From JAZNQL01 sp045531205 (lineage in GTDB: Bacteria; Bacillota; Clostridia; UMGS1883; UMGS1540), in assembly GCA_045531205.1 (NCBI GenBank), contig JAZSDN010000047.1, forward strand, positions 1 through 44,801: a DNA stretch of 44,801 bases, in the 5' to 3' direction. A program made the translations under genes and the position numbers. Numbering within the stretch: the stretch's first letter is position 1; every line of letters begins with the position of its first letter. Positions 25,701-32,671 of this stretch are shown one piece after another. Below the pieces are notes generated by a model. That model was not told the DNA's origin, did not search any database, and saw only the letters and a list, made by a program, of their open reading frames with translations.

Positions 25701-27515
25701 GCAGGATTCAACAAAATAAACAGGGTGTTTTTTGTCTATATCACGGATAAGCTGATAGCTGACCCTGAGTCCCGGATATGGGTTTGCAACACAGTAAGGC
25801 TCGTCCTGAACAGAATAGCCAAAGGTTGCGGGGTGGTCTTTTACAGCTTCAACCGCACGGATGGTTTCTAAAGGATACATTCCGCAGGCGTTTGAGTTTG
25901 TATAAAGATGAACTATACCCATTACTCCGTTAGCCTCACATAAATCAAGTGCCGCCAAAAGCCTTTCGGGATCTCTTGAATAGCCTATTGTAACAAGGTT
26001 TATGCCACTTTTTGAAGCATAGGGAATAGTAACATCATTTCCTGCGTTACCTATTACTATTTCCATAGGTTTTCCGTCGTTATCAAGCCAGGTTCCGTCT
26101 TCAAGTAAATTTTCGGGACGGCTGTAGTAAACAAAATATTCTTTGTTTGAGCCTGCAAGCTTTCCGTTTTTATCATAAATTTCTGCATTTAAATAAAATA
26201 CTTCGCCGTAGGAGGGCTTTAAGTCACTTGTTTTAAAAGAGTATTTTATATTTCTTGAAAGGTTAAAGCTTTGTTCCGAAATTTTTGTGCTGTTATTTTT
26301 GCGTGTTACAAAAACCTTTGCACTGCCGCCCGGATACTGGTTTAATATTTTTTGGGGAACCATAATATCTGCAGTACCGCCGTCCCATTCGGAATAGTAG
26401 TACCACTCGTCGGTTTTTATCGAGCAAACCTCGGACTCTTCCACTTTATAAAGAGACAAATCGTCTATATAAATATCATTATACGCATCTGTTCTTATAT
26501 AAAAATAAATATGGTCTAAATTTTCGTAGTCTGAAATTGTAAAATATTCTGTAAGCTCGTACCATTTGTTTAAAGGCCTTTTTGAGCTGTCAACCGACAT
26601 ACTTGTCTGTGAGTCCAGAGTGTTTCCGTTTTTGTCAACACAACTAAAGAAAAAGTCGCACTCTGTCGAATTTTTAGAATATACCCACACAGAAAATTTG
26701 TATGTTGCCAAAGGCTCCAGGGTATAAATTTTCTGGCTTATTTCGGGGTATCTTCCGTCAAGACCCTGAAGTCTTACAGAATACGAGCCGGTTCTTACAA
26801 CATCGGTTGCATAGTCAGAATATTTGTTTGTACCCCATGAGCCGTAACGGTTTTCGTAATGTCCTGTCCAGTTTACAAGCTTTGAACCGTTAAAGGTTTC
26901 AAAGCCCGGATTTAAAATATGATTTTCGGAAGGGTTTATAGGAGTAAACTCGGTTTTATTATAGGCAATTTCTGCGGGGATGCAAAGAAGCATTGCATCA
27001 TCAAAATAAACCTGTGCTCCTACAGAAACACCAAGCTTTACAATTGCGTATTCAGCACCCTGGGGAGCTACAAGCTCTGCAGTCATCTGCACCCAGCCTG
27101 CAGATGCCGAAACTCTTTTATTTGAGGTTTTGGAATCAAGCTTTGAACCGTTTCCCCAAACTTCAACGCTTATGTAAGAATAGCCTGAATTTGTGTTATA
27201 TTTTTCGGCATCACAAAATACAGACAGAACAAGGTTGTCGCCGGCAGAAACCGCTGTCTGCTGTGAAAGGCAGGCAGTTTTTGATGAGTTTATGAATATT
27301 GATTTTTCGCCAGAATAAACATTTGAGGTGTTCTCTTGTGCCTCTCCTGCATCAGAAGTATAAGTCCAGCCTTCGCTTCCGTTTTCAAAGTCGGGATTTA
27401 AAAGTGCTTCAAAGGTGTTTACACTTGTCGTTTCTTTAGCCGAAGCCAAAGAAAGGCACGGGCAAACCGATAAAATAAGTATAAAGGTTAATAAAACAGA
27501 AATAAATTTTTTCAT
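22776..27515 (-). CDS. Giant secreted multimodular protein, paralogue with three repeat modules
   Basis: 1579 aa. Same order as the 1351-aa neighbour: signal peptide 1-26, CBM4/9-like domains (~35-185 and ~200-370, LLNPDFENGSEGW and LNPGFETFNG), linker, TIM barrel (~470-745) with YSVQDEP (E572), HLYTNSNACGMYP, IDAYCAA and TAGLIQTYTW, then a small beta domain. Three modules follow: ~825-1029, ~1044-1249, ~1273-1472. The last two are near-duplicates (both contain SNLWNVE, YGGYIASGQV, NGKEPFY and DGTYTPIN) whereas the first matches those of the neighbour (YHKNDDGTYTEINEYLKS, GLGGYGG). The C-terminal ~100 residues match the neighbour. Secreted and probably acting on or binding polysaccharide; activity is inferred. 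ATG has GAGGAGG upstream. Confidence 0.8.
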   Translation of the reverse strand: MKKFISVLLTFILILSVCPCLSLASAKETTSVNTFEALLNPDFENGSEGWTYTSDAGEAQENTSNVYSGEKSIFINSSKTACLSQQTAVSAGDNLVLSVFCDAEKYNTNSGYSYISVEVWGNGSKLDSKTSNKRVSASAGWVQMTAELVAPQGAEYAIVKLGVSVGAQVYFDDAMLLCIPAEIAYNKTEFTPINPSENHILNPGFETFNGSKLVNWTGHYENRYGSWGTNKYSDYATDVVRTGSYSVRLQGLDGRYPEISQKIYTLEPLATYKFSVWVYSKNSTECDFFFSCVDKNGNTLDSQTSMSVDSSKRPLNKWYELTEYFTISDYENLDHIYFYIRTDAYNDIYIDDLSLYKVEESEVCSIKTDEWYYYSEWDGGTADIMVPQKILNQYPGGSAKVFVTRKNNSTKISEQSFNLSRNIKYSFKTSDLKPSYGEVFYLNAEIYDKNGKLAGSNKEYFVYYSRPENLLEDGTWLDNDGKPMEIVIGNAGNDVTIPYASKSGINLVTIGYSRDPERLLAALDLCEANGVMGIVHLYTNSNACGMYPLETIRAVEAVKDHPATFGYSVQDEPYCVANPYPGLRVSYQLIRDIDKKHPVYFVESCIPFQADQLKVADFLCIDAYCAARAPYAEYVAPYMLKLAAASKLHHNKPTAGLIQTYTWQDYYPTVDEARHMAYQVLFAGVDTSGYYHLNGILEKESFAEGFAKFNLEEIPILYKLFHTNECNLIAYDNKEASTIWYYAWKDGQKTYIAAINRDVNNQKQVQFTGLSKPVGAQKTYGTLLGSNVSFSGNNVTLQVGAGACVMFEYSGSIFPYEERFNINEYTEVTDALLEANDGQKYENTFHVPTGWDWLCTIGAGGTPHGAADASDSARRRAQIVLADGEAYLRKTGSDMVLTKMVDIDPGYSYTLTSTATAKTTNTTARSALTYWLYHKNDDGTYTEINEYLKSIGKPELSKTTETDFFNASNATNKTVSFDGTENAVQAELSLSFSASNSYINAVRVGLGGYGGGGNHYNFSVYHKGFELDKTNFTSLIVSEEKFTANYVEKEATLEGVWQSQPVSYTATHKLPSNLWNVEKIEQYNNKDYQISAYAEKSSVVSLSETSNGKEPFYSFPGSIMTMTKMIDIEPGYEYTLNIDATTYGGYIASGQVYLYHKNDDGTYTPINEYLTENCYQNTLSQTRFHAENKETTTLSKRWNDGFYDKPVSITFKADDASVNAIKIAMGGISSNEQSVSWSSYYFGYSLTKNKEVEIVPNLPPSVYNSEVFTANGVQKEATLEGVYQNQPVSYTATHTVPSNLWNVERIDMYAKDYQITSYKEKGSVIGVSETSNGKEPFYYIDGSIMLMTKMVDIEPGYTYILDIDAVTYGGYIASGQVWLYHKNEDGTYTPINDYLADNNFDNTLETVKFNAENKSADTVSKRWNGGFYEKPVRITFKVTDPSVNAIKIGMGGYASSEQSVNWSAYYFGYKLLQGPKAEIVSNNQNTESKLILSASGDTPIVKYMPKEAGETPSIVIAFYEKNADGTLRLCKTDISKPKANGKGHYEAEYTAPADKTLTVKAFVWDMGKAKPLANSLIIQ
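23100..24385 (-). repeat. Intragenic tandem duplication encoding modules 2 and 3 of the 1579-aa protein
   Basis: Two in-frame units of about 640-680 bases each (about 23100-23730 and 23755-24385) encode proteins similar over their whole length, from KEATLEG through SNLWNVE and TKM(I/V)DIEPGY to the final YYFGY. DNA similarity is visible too, for example the plus-strand string ttccaaaggtttgaagga at both positions (near 23610 and 24290). They are more alike than either is to module 1, so the duplication is later. Confidence 0.8.
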
Positions 27516-27537
27516 AGTCGTTTCCTCCTCAATTTAT

Positions 27538-27566
27538 ATTATAACATATAAATAAAAAAAAGGCAA
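27538..27566 (-). promoter_or_regulatory. Promoter of the 1579-aa secreted protein gene
   Basis: On the minus strand TTGCCT (27561-27566), 17-base spacer, TATAAT (27538-27543) with TGT before it. The arrangement and the GAGGAGG leader resemble those of the 1351-aa gene, so the upstream region was probably duplicated with the gene. Confidence 0.65.
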
Positions 27567-27589
27567 ACATTTTTTGAAAATTAACCTTC

Positions 27590-27618
27590 TTGACAAGTAC
27601 CGTTTAAGGATATATACT
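27590..27618 (+). promoter_or_regulatory. Strong sigma-A promoter for the biotin ligase gene
   Basis: Perfect TTGACA (27590-27595), 17-bp spacer, TATACT (27613-27618). Back-to-back with the promoter of the secreted protein; the two -35 boxes are 23 bases apart. Transcription should start near 27625, leaving a leader of only about ten bases. Confidence 0.8.
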
Positions 27619-27627
27619 AAAAACGGT
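27599..27627. promoter_or_regulatory. Operator-like dyad over the birA -10 box
   Basis: ACCGTTT (27599-27605) and AAACGGT (27621-27627) form a 7-bp dyad with a 15-base spacer centred on the -10 hexamer. The left arm lies before the transcription start, so this cannot be an RNA hairpin in the message; a repressor site is the natural reading. The cognate factor is unknown. Confidence 0.45.
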
Positions 27628-27633
27628 GATATT

Positions 27634-28377
27634 ATGTACGATAAAAAAATGTTTGAAGGCCTTTTTGACAGACTTTTTTTGTTTGAAAAAATAAATTCAA
27701 CAAACGAATTTTTAAAAAACTGCACAAAAGAAAATGCAATATGCTTATCTGACTGCCAGACAAACGGCAAAGGAAGGCTTGGACGCAGCTTTCAGTCAGA
27801 CAAAGGGAAGGGGATATATATTTCCTTTTTACTTTCGGCAAAGGATTTTGGGGAAGATTTATCTTCTGTAACTGCATTTTCAGCAGTAGAGGTGTGCCGT
27901 GCAATATTTAGTGTGTGCAAGGTTATGCCCAAAATAAAATGGGTAAACGATTTGTTAATAAATCAAAAAAAAATATGCGGAATATTAACCGAAATGCGGG
28001 GCGATAAAATTATACTCGGCATAGGAATAAATGTTATAAACAAAAAAGAGGATTTTGAAGAAGAAATTCAAAACAAAGCTGCATCAATAAAAATGCAGAC
28101 CGGTAAAGAGGTAAAAAGAGAAGACCTTGTTTTACAGCTTATAAAAAACATAGACAAAATGGCAGAGAATGTATTAAAGGACAGACAAAGCTATGTTAAT
28201 TTTTATAAAGAAAACTGCATAACCTTAAATAAAGAGGTAACAGTAACAGAAGCAGGAGCAGAAAAGCAGGGCACAGTATGCGACATAAACCCTGATTTTT
28301 CGCTGACAGTGGAATTCAGTGATAAAACACAGCAAAAAATTTTTTGCGGTGAAGCAATTATAAGAAATTTATATTAA
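27634..28377 (+). CDS. birA: Biotin--[acetyl-CoA-carboxylase] ligase, monofunctional
   Basis: 247 aa. Activates biotin with ATP and transfers it to carboxylase carrier proteins. The catalytic core is complete: STNEFLKN (22-29), the biotinyl-AMP loop GKGRLGRSFQS (45-55), KWVNDLLIN with K102 (family KWPNDL), KICGILTE and GIGINV. A small SH3-like C-terminal domain follows (~200-247). The N-terminal winged helix of repressor-type BirA is missing, so it cannot repress by itself. ATG 27634 is chosen because GGTGAT lies 5 bases ahead; the longer frame from 27574 would start before the promoter. Confidence 0.9.
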   Translation: MYDKKMFEGLFDRLFLFEKINSTNEFLKNCTKENAICLSDCQTNGKGRLGRSFQSDKGKGIYISFLLSAKDFGEDLSSVTAFSAVEVCRAIFSVCKVMPKIKWVNDLLINQKKICGILTEMRGDKIILGIGINVINKKEDFEEEIQNKAASIKMQTGKEVKREDLVLQLIKNIDKMAENVLKDRQSYVNFYKENCITLNKEVTVTEAGAEKQGTVCDINPDFSLTVEFSDKTQQKIFCGEAIIRNLY

Positions 28378-28388
28378 CAACAATAAAG

Positions 28389-28425
28389 AAAGGAGCTGTA
28401 AAATAATTTACAGCTCCTTTTTTTG
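28389..28425. terminator. Terminator after birA
   Basis: Perfect 14-bp stem AAAGGAGCTGTAAA (28389-28402) with TTTACAGCTCCTTT (28407-28420), loop ATAA, then TTTT. The left flank is A-rich, so it may also stop the converging THUMP methyltransferase transcript. Confidence 0.88.
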
Positions 28426-28439
28426 TATAACGAAAATAA

Positions 28440-28468
28440 GGAACGCCCGTTATGGGCGTTCCCTACAA
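28440..28468. repeat. Short palindromic repeat, GGAACGCCC hairpin followed by CTACAA
   Basis: GGAACGCCC (28440-28448) pairs perfectly with GGGCGTTCC (28454-28462), then CTACAATATTTTTTT. The edge CCCTACAA matches the edge of the element at 44384-44466 (CCCCTACAAAA). It resembles a half copy of that family and may add a second termination hairpin. Confidence 0.5.
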
Positions 28469-28515
28469 TATTTTTTTGTTTTTTGCGATCTGGACTTTTT
28501 TTACATCCCCTTTAA

Positions 28516-29643
28516 TTATTGTTTAAAATACTGATATATATAACATTTCAACATTCCGTTATAAACTTTTCGTTTTTTGTCGGCAGCTTTGCCGAAAAAG
28601 CGTTCAAACCCTTCGTGCGAGGTTAAAATATATTTTTTTGCTTCGCTGTACTCGTGGAACTTTTTGCCCATTGCACGATATAAGCTTTCGCAGGCTCTCA
28701 TATCCAAAAGCCTTTCGCCGTAAGGGGGGTTGCAAACTATTACGCCCTTGCTTTTAAAGGTTTTTGCTTTTGCCATATCGCATACTTCAAAACGGATTTT
28801 ATCAAAAACTCCTGCATTGCGTGCGTTTTGTTTTGCAATTTCAATGGCTTCGGGATCTATGTCGGAGGCGTAAATTTCAGTCGGGGTATCAAGATGAATA
28901 TTATCCTCGGCTTCTTCTCTTGCATCACGCCACATGGTTTGAGGAATTATATTTCTCCAGGTTTCGGCAACGAATTTTCTTTTTATGCCGGGGGCTTTGC
29001 CTACGGCGTAAAGCGCCGCTTCAATGGGGATAGTTCCGCTGCCGCAGAAGGGGTCTAAAAAGGGTCTGTCCCCTCGCCAGAAGCTCATATCAACCATTGA
29101 AAAGGCAAGCGTTTCCCGCATGGGGGCAAGTACGCTTTCGGTACGATATCCTCTTTTGTAGAGGTTGCTGCCCGAAGTATCGATGTAAACTGTACATATA
29201 TCCTTAAAAAGGGCAAACTGAATAGGGAAGAGAGCTCCCGTTTCTTCAAACGTGCCTGTTATTCCGTAAACTTCGGAAAGCCTTGAAACTATTGCCTTTT
29301 TTATAATTGCCTGACAGGCAGGAACAGACGAGAGCTGTGACTTTAAAGAATGTCCCTTTACAGGGAAGGCATCAAAGCGGTCAACAAAGTCCTCCCAGCC
29401 TATTCTTTTTACACCTTCAAACAGTTCCTCAAAGGTGCGGGCAGGAAACTCTGCCATTTTAATCATTACTCTCTCTGCCGAACGAAGGTTTATATTGGCA
29501 ATACATATTGCCTCGGCATCACCTGTAAAGGTTACTTTGCCGTCGCAGATTTCTTCAGGCTCGTAGCCTAAGTTTTTTATTTCGCCTGCTATTATGCTTT
29601 CTGTTCCCAAAAGGGTGGGAACGGTAAGTGAAAGTTTTTTCAT
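28516..29643 (-). CDS. THUMP-domain class I SAM-dependent RNA methyltransferase
   Basis: 375 aa. N-terminal ferredoxin-like and THUMP region (~1-165, RNA binding), then a Rossmann methyltransferase with DPFCGSGTIPIEAA (197-210) and the N2-guanine motif NPPY (305-308, VCNPPYGERL). This is the YpsC/RlmL-N family that makes m2G in 23S rRNA. The exact nucleotide target is inferred from the family. The start codon is 4 bases after the stop of the permease gene, with AGGAA 8 bases before the ATG. Last gene of the amino-acid operon. Confidence 0.9.
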   Translation of the reverse strand: MKKLSLTVPTLLGTESIIAGEIKNLGYEPEEICDGKVTFTGDAEAICIANINLRSAERVMIKMAEFPARTFEELFEGVKRIGWEDFVDRFDAFPVKGHSLKSQLSSVPACQAIIKKAIVSRLSEVYGITGTFEETGALFPIQFALFKDICTVYIDTSGSNLYKRGYRTESVLAPMRETLAFSMVDMSFWRGDRPFLDPFCGSGTIPIEAALYAVGKAPGIKRKFVAETWRNIIPQTMWRDAREEAEDNIHLDTPTEIYASDIDPEAIEIAKQNARNAGVFDKIRFEVCDMAKAKTFKSKGVIVCNPPYGERLLDMRACESLYRAMGKKFHEYSEAKKYILTSHEGFERFFGKAADKKRKVYNGMLKCYIYQYFKQ

Positions 29644-29647
29644 ATTT

Positions 29648-30730
29648 TTATTCCTGTATATTTATATATCTCCATAAATCGGCAAAAACGCCTGCGTCTG
29701 CCGTTTTCTTTATTATTACTGCAAGTATTGGGCCTAAAATAAGTCCGAATACCCCTATAAGCTTTGCGCCAACATACATTGCAAAAAGTGTTATAAGGGG
29801 ATGTATTCCTATTTGACGGCTTACAATTCTGGGTTCTACAAGCTGGCGTACAACAAGACATACAACATAAAGAAGTATAAGGCACACAGCTAATTTATAG
29901 TTGCCCGTTATAAGCATATATACCGACCATGGTATAAGCACTGCCCCCGTGCCGAACACAGGTAACACATCAATAAGTGCTATGGCTATTGCAAGAATAA
30001 TTGCATAATCTGCAATGCCTCCGCCCATTAAAGTAAAGCCTATTGTAAGCTCTGCGAAGGTTATGCAAAGCATTATAAGCTGGGCACGAAGGTAGGCAAG
30101 CAAAGTTTGAGCGAGCTCTTTATTCATATTAAGAAAATATGCTCTGAGCTTTTTGGGAAGCGAGCGGTAAATGGTTCTTGACACCAGTTCTCTGTCACTG
30201 CTTATAAAGTAGGTTGACATAACTGTTACCACTATAAAAAGCAATACCGAGGGAAGGCTTACCGCAAACGAAACTGTTCCCTGCAAGATGGGCTTTGCAT
30301 ATTCTAAAACATAGCTTGATATTTTTGAAAAGTTTATGTTTTCGTTTATAAAAATATTGAAGCTGTCGCCGAATTTATCCTGCATAAAGCCTGCTATTGA
30401 AAGCCAGGTATCCTGAAGCCAGGAAATTATTTCGTTACGCTGATATATAAGAGCTTTTATTTCTTTTACAAGGTTTGTCCCAACAAAAGTAATTATACCG
30501 CCTAAAATAACTGCTGTTATTAAAATCATAAAAACAGAGGCTATTTTTCTTGGTATTTTAATCTTTTCGTTAAAAAAGCGTACCGCAGGGTCAATTATCC
30601 TTGCTATTAAGTATGCTATAACAAACGGCAACACTATTATAAGCACAGGTACAAACGCAAAATAAATAAGTGCGATTATAAGTGCTGCAAGTATTGATAC
30701 GCCTATAATTCTTTTTGTTTTTTTTGACAT
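29648..30730 (-). CDS. AI-2E/PerM-family membrane protein, YtvI-like (sporulation)
   Basis: 360 aa with about seven to eight membrane helices: two at the start (8-45), one near 65-85, one at 150-175 and a C-terminal group (215-340). The motif YLRAQLIMLCITF and PVFGTGAVLIPWSVYMLITG, then VVRQLVEPRIVSRQIGIHPL, are hallmarks of the AI-2E exporter superfamily; the length and closeness to Clostridial sequences suggest YtvI, a sporulation integral membrane protein. Transported solute unknown. Spacing to apgM is 20 bases with AGGAG before the ATG; same operon. Confidence 0.85.
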   Translation of the reverse strand: MSKKTKRIIGVSILAALIIALIYFAFVPVLIIVLPFVIAYLIARIIDPAVRFFNEKIKIPRKIASVFMILITAVILGGIITFVGTNLVKEIKALIYQRNEIISWLQDTWLSIAGFMQDKFGDSFNIFINENINFSKISSYVLEYAKPILQGTVSFAVSLPSVLLFIVVTVMSTYFISSDRELVSRTIYRSLPKKLRAYFLNMNKELAQTLLAYLRAQLIMLCITFAELTIGFTLMGGGIADYAIILAIAIALIDVLPVFGTGAVLIPWSVYMLITGNYKLAVCLILLYVVCLVVRQLVEPRIVSRQIGIHPLITLFAMYVGAKLIGVFGLILGPILAVIIKKTADAGVFADLWRYINIQE

Positions 30731-30750
30731 ACTTTTCTCCTGAAATACCT

Positions 30751-31941
30751 TTATTTTATAAAATAGCTTGCTATTTTGTAGCCGGGTTCAAAAATTCTTC
30801 CTTCTGCATTTTTCTCGGTAAAGGATTCTTTTCCCTCTTTTTCACATGCAGAATCGTAAATCATACAGGGAACTGCATCACGGGCGTGTGTGCGTGTTTG
30901 TATGGGAGTGGGGTGGTCGGGCATAATCATCATTCTGAAATCAACTCCCGCTTTTTTAAGCCCGTCGGCAATATAGCCTACTACCTTTTTATCTATAATT
31001 TCTATTGATTTTATTTTGTTTTCGGTTTCGCCTCTGTGCCCGCATTCGTCGGGGGCTTCCATGTGAAGATATACATAATCGTAATCTCCCAAAAGTGCGT
31101 CAAGTGCTGCCTTGGCTTTGCCGTCGAAGTTTGAGTTTATGTTGCCTGTTGCACCTTCTACCTCTATTACCTTCATTTTTGCAATACTGCCTATGCCTTT
31201 TATAAGGTCAACGGCAGAAATTACGGCTCCGTTTACATTATACATTTCTTTAAACGAGGCAAGTGCAGGTCTTTTTCCTTCACCCCATATCCACAAAGAG
31301 TCTGCTGTGTTAAGACCTCTTTCTCTTCTTGATACATTTACGGGGTGGTCTTTTAAAATTTTTCTGCTTTGCTTCATAATATCTAAAATGGTGGGGTCTG
31401 AAGGAAGATATTCAGCTACTCCTTTTCCCGAAATGTCGTGCGGGGGAGTAAGAGTAAAGCTTTCGGGTGCCTTGTCCCACACCATAAGATGTCTATAGCT
31501 TATGCCTGCATAAAAGCTTATATTCGGAAGTTTTATATTTTCTTTTACACTTTCTATAAGCTCTGCCGCTTCCTCGGTTGTAATTTCGTCGGAGCTGTAG
31601 TCTTTCATATAAAGGTCTTCATATTCGCCTTCTCCGCCTAAAGAAACAAGGTTTGCACGAAAAGCGGTTTCGGTATCCGAAAGCTCAACTCCTATACTTG
31701 CCGCTTCAAGCGGTGACCTTCCTGTATAAACCTCTTCGGGGTTATAGCCCATTACGGCTAAATTTGCAACGTCACTGCCCGGTTTTAACGAGTCGGGCAC
31801 GGTTTTTACCAAAAATACCTCGCTTTTTTTGGCAAGTGCATCTATATTGGGTTTGTATGCTGCTTCCATAGGAGTTTTATTGCCTAAAGCTTCTATGGGG
31901 TAGTCTGCCATACCATCCATAAGTATTACTATATTTTTCAT
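30751..31941 (-). CDS. ApgM-type phosphomutase, proposed homoserine kinase
   Basis: 396 aa of the alkaline-phosphatase superfamily (archaeal-type cofactor-independent phosphoglycerate mutase). Metal ligands are visible in VILMDGMADYP (about 5-15), in HMEAPDECGHRGE and in PDHPTP. The N-terminal phrase EALGNKTPMEAA and KPGSDVANLAVMGYNPEEVYTGRSP match the subfamily that has been proposed to replace ThrB homoserine kinase. Here it shares an operon with homoserine dehydrogenase and aspartate kinase and no ThrB gene is seen, which supports that role; phosphoglycerate mutase remains possible. ATG 31941 overlaps the rlmB stop (ATGA) and has AAGGAG; the frame to 31992 is an internal extension. Confidence 0.82.
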   Translation of the reverse strand: MKNIVILMDGMADYPIEALGNKTPMEAAYKPNIDALAKKSEVFLVKTVPDSLKPGSDVANLAVMGYNPEEVYTGRSPLEAASIGVELSDTETAFRANLVSLGGEGEYEDLYMKDYSSDEITTEEAAELIESVKENIKLPNISFYAGISYRHLMVWDKAPESFTLTPPHDISGKGVAEYLPSDPTILDIMKQSRKILKDHPVNVSRRERGLNTADSLWIWGEGKRPALASFKEMYNVNGAVISAVDLIKGIGSIAKMKVIEVEGATGNINSNFDGKAKAALDALLGDYDYVYLHMEAPDECGHRGETENKIKSIEIIDKKVVGYIADGLKKAGVDFRMMIMPDHPTPIQTRTHARDAVPCMIYDSACEKEGKESFTEKNAEGRIFEPGYKIASYFIK

Positions 31942-32669
31942 AAATTTATTCTCCTTCGGTAAACCTCGTACATCAAAAGTGCCGCAGCACACGAAACGTT
32001 TAAGGATTCGCTTTTTTCGCTCATAGGTATGTTTACCAAAAAGTCACACTTTTCACGTACAAGGCGGCTCATTCCGTCGCCTTCGCTACCCATTACAAGG
32101 GCAACTGCACCCGAAAGGTCTGCCTCAAAAAGAGTTTTTTCGCCGTTCATAGCTGTGCCTGTTACCCAAAGACCTTCCTCTTTTAACATATCTATGGTTT
32201 TTGCGATGTTTGCAACCCTTGCTACGGGCACAAATTCTAAAGCTCCTGCCGCAGATTTTGCAACAGTGCCCGAAAGTCCTGCCCCCTCGTGCTTTGAAAC
32301 AATTACTCCGTGTGCTCCTGCCGCACCCGCTGTACGGATTATTGCACCAAGATTATGCGGGTCCTGAACCTTATCGCATATAATTACAAAGGGTGGTTCA
32401 TTTTTTTCTCTTGCCGCATCTAAAATGTCAGAAACCTCTGCATACTTATAAGACGCAATGTATGCCAAAACGCCTTGATGAACCCCGCCTTCACAGAGGG
32501 CATCAAGACGTTTTCTTTCTGCAAAATTTACCGGTATGCCTGCTTCTCTTGCCTTTGCTTTTATTTTAAGCAGAGCACCGTCGGGGGAGTCTTTTATTAA
32601 AATTTTATCTATATTCCGTCCCGAAGCAAGTGCTTCGGAAACGGAATTTCTGCCATATATTATATCCAT
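31938..32669 (-). CDS. rlmB: 23S rRNA (guanosine-2'-O-)-methyltransferase, SpoU family
   Basis: 243 aa. N-terminal RNA-binding domain beginning IIYGRNSVSEAL, then a SPOUT trefoil-knot methyltransferase with motif 1 NLGAIIRTA, motif 2 LVMGSEGDGMSRLV and motif 3 IPM..SESLNVSCAAALLMYE. Methylates G2251 in E. coli numbering of the peptidyl-transferase loop; TrmH-family relatives are the alternative. ATG at 32669 is 2 bases after the lysC stop with no clear ribosome site, so coupling to lysC is likely; a TTG at 32675 would add two residues and overlap lysC. Confidence 0.9.
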   Translation of the reverse strand: MDIIYGRNSVSEALASGRNIDKILIKDSPDGALLKIKAKAREAGIPVNFAERKRLDALCEGGVHQGVLAYIASYKYAEVSDILDAAREKNEPPFVIICDKVQDPHNLGAIIRTAGAAGAHGVIVSKHEGAGLSGTVAKSAAGALEFVPVARVANIAKTIDMLKEEGLWVTGTAMNGEKTLFEADLSGAVALVMGSEGDGMSRLVREKCDFLVNIPMSEKSESLNVSCAAALLMYEVYRRRINL

Positions 32670-32671
32670 AA

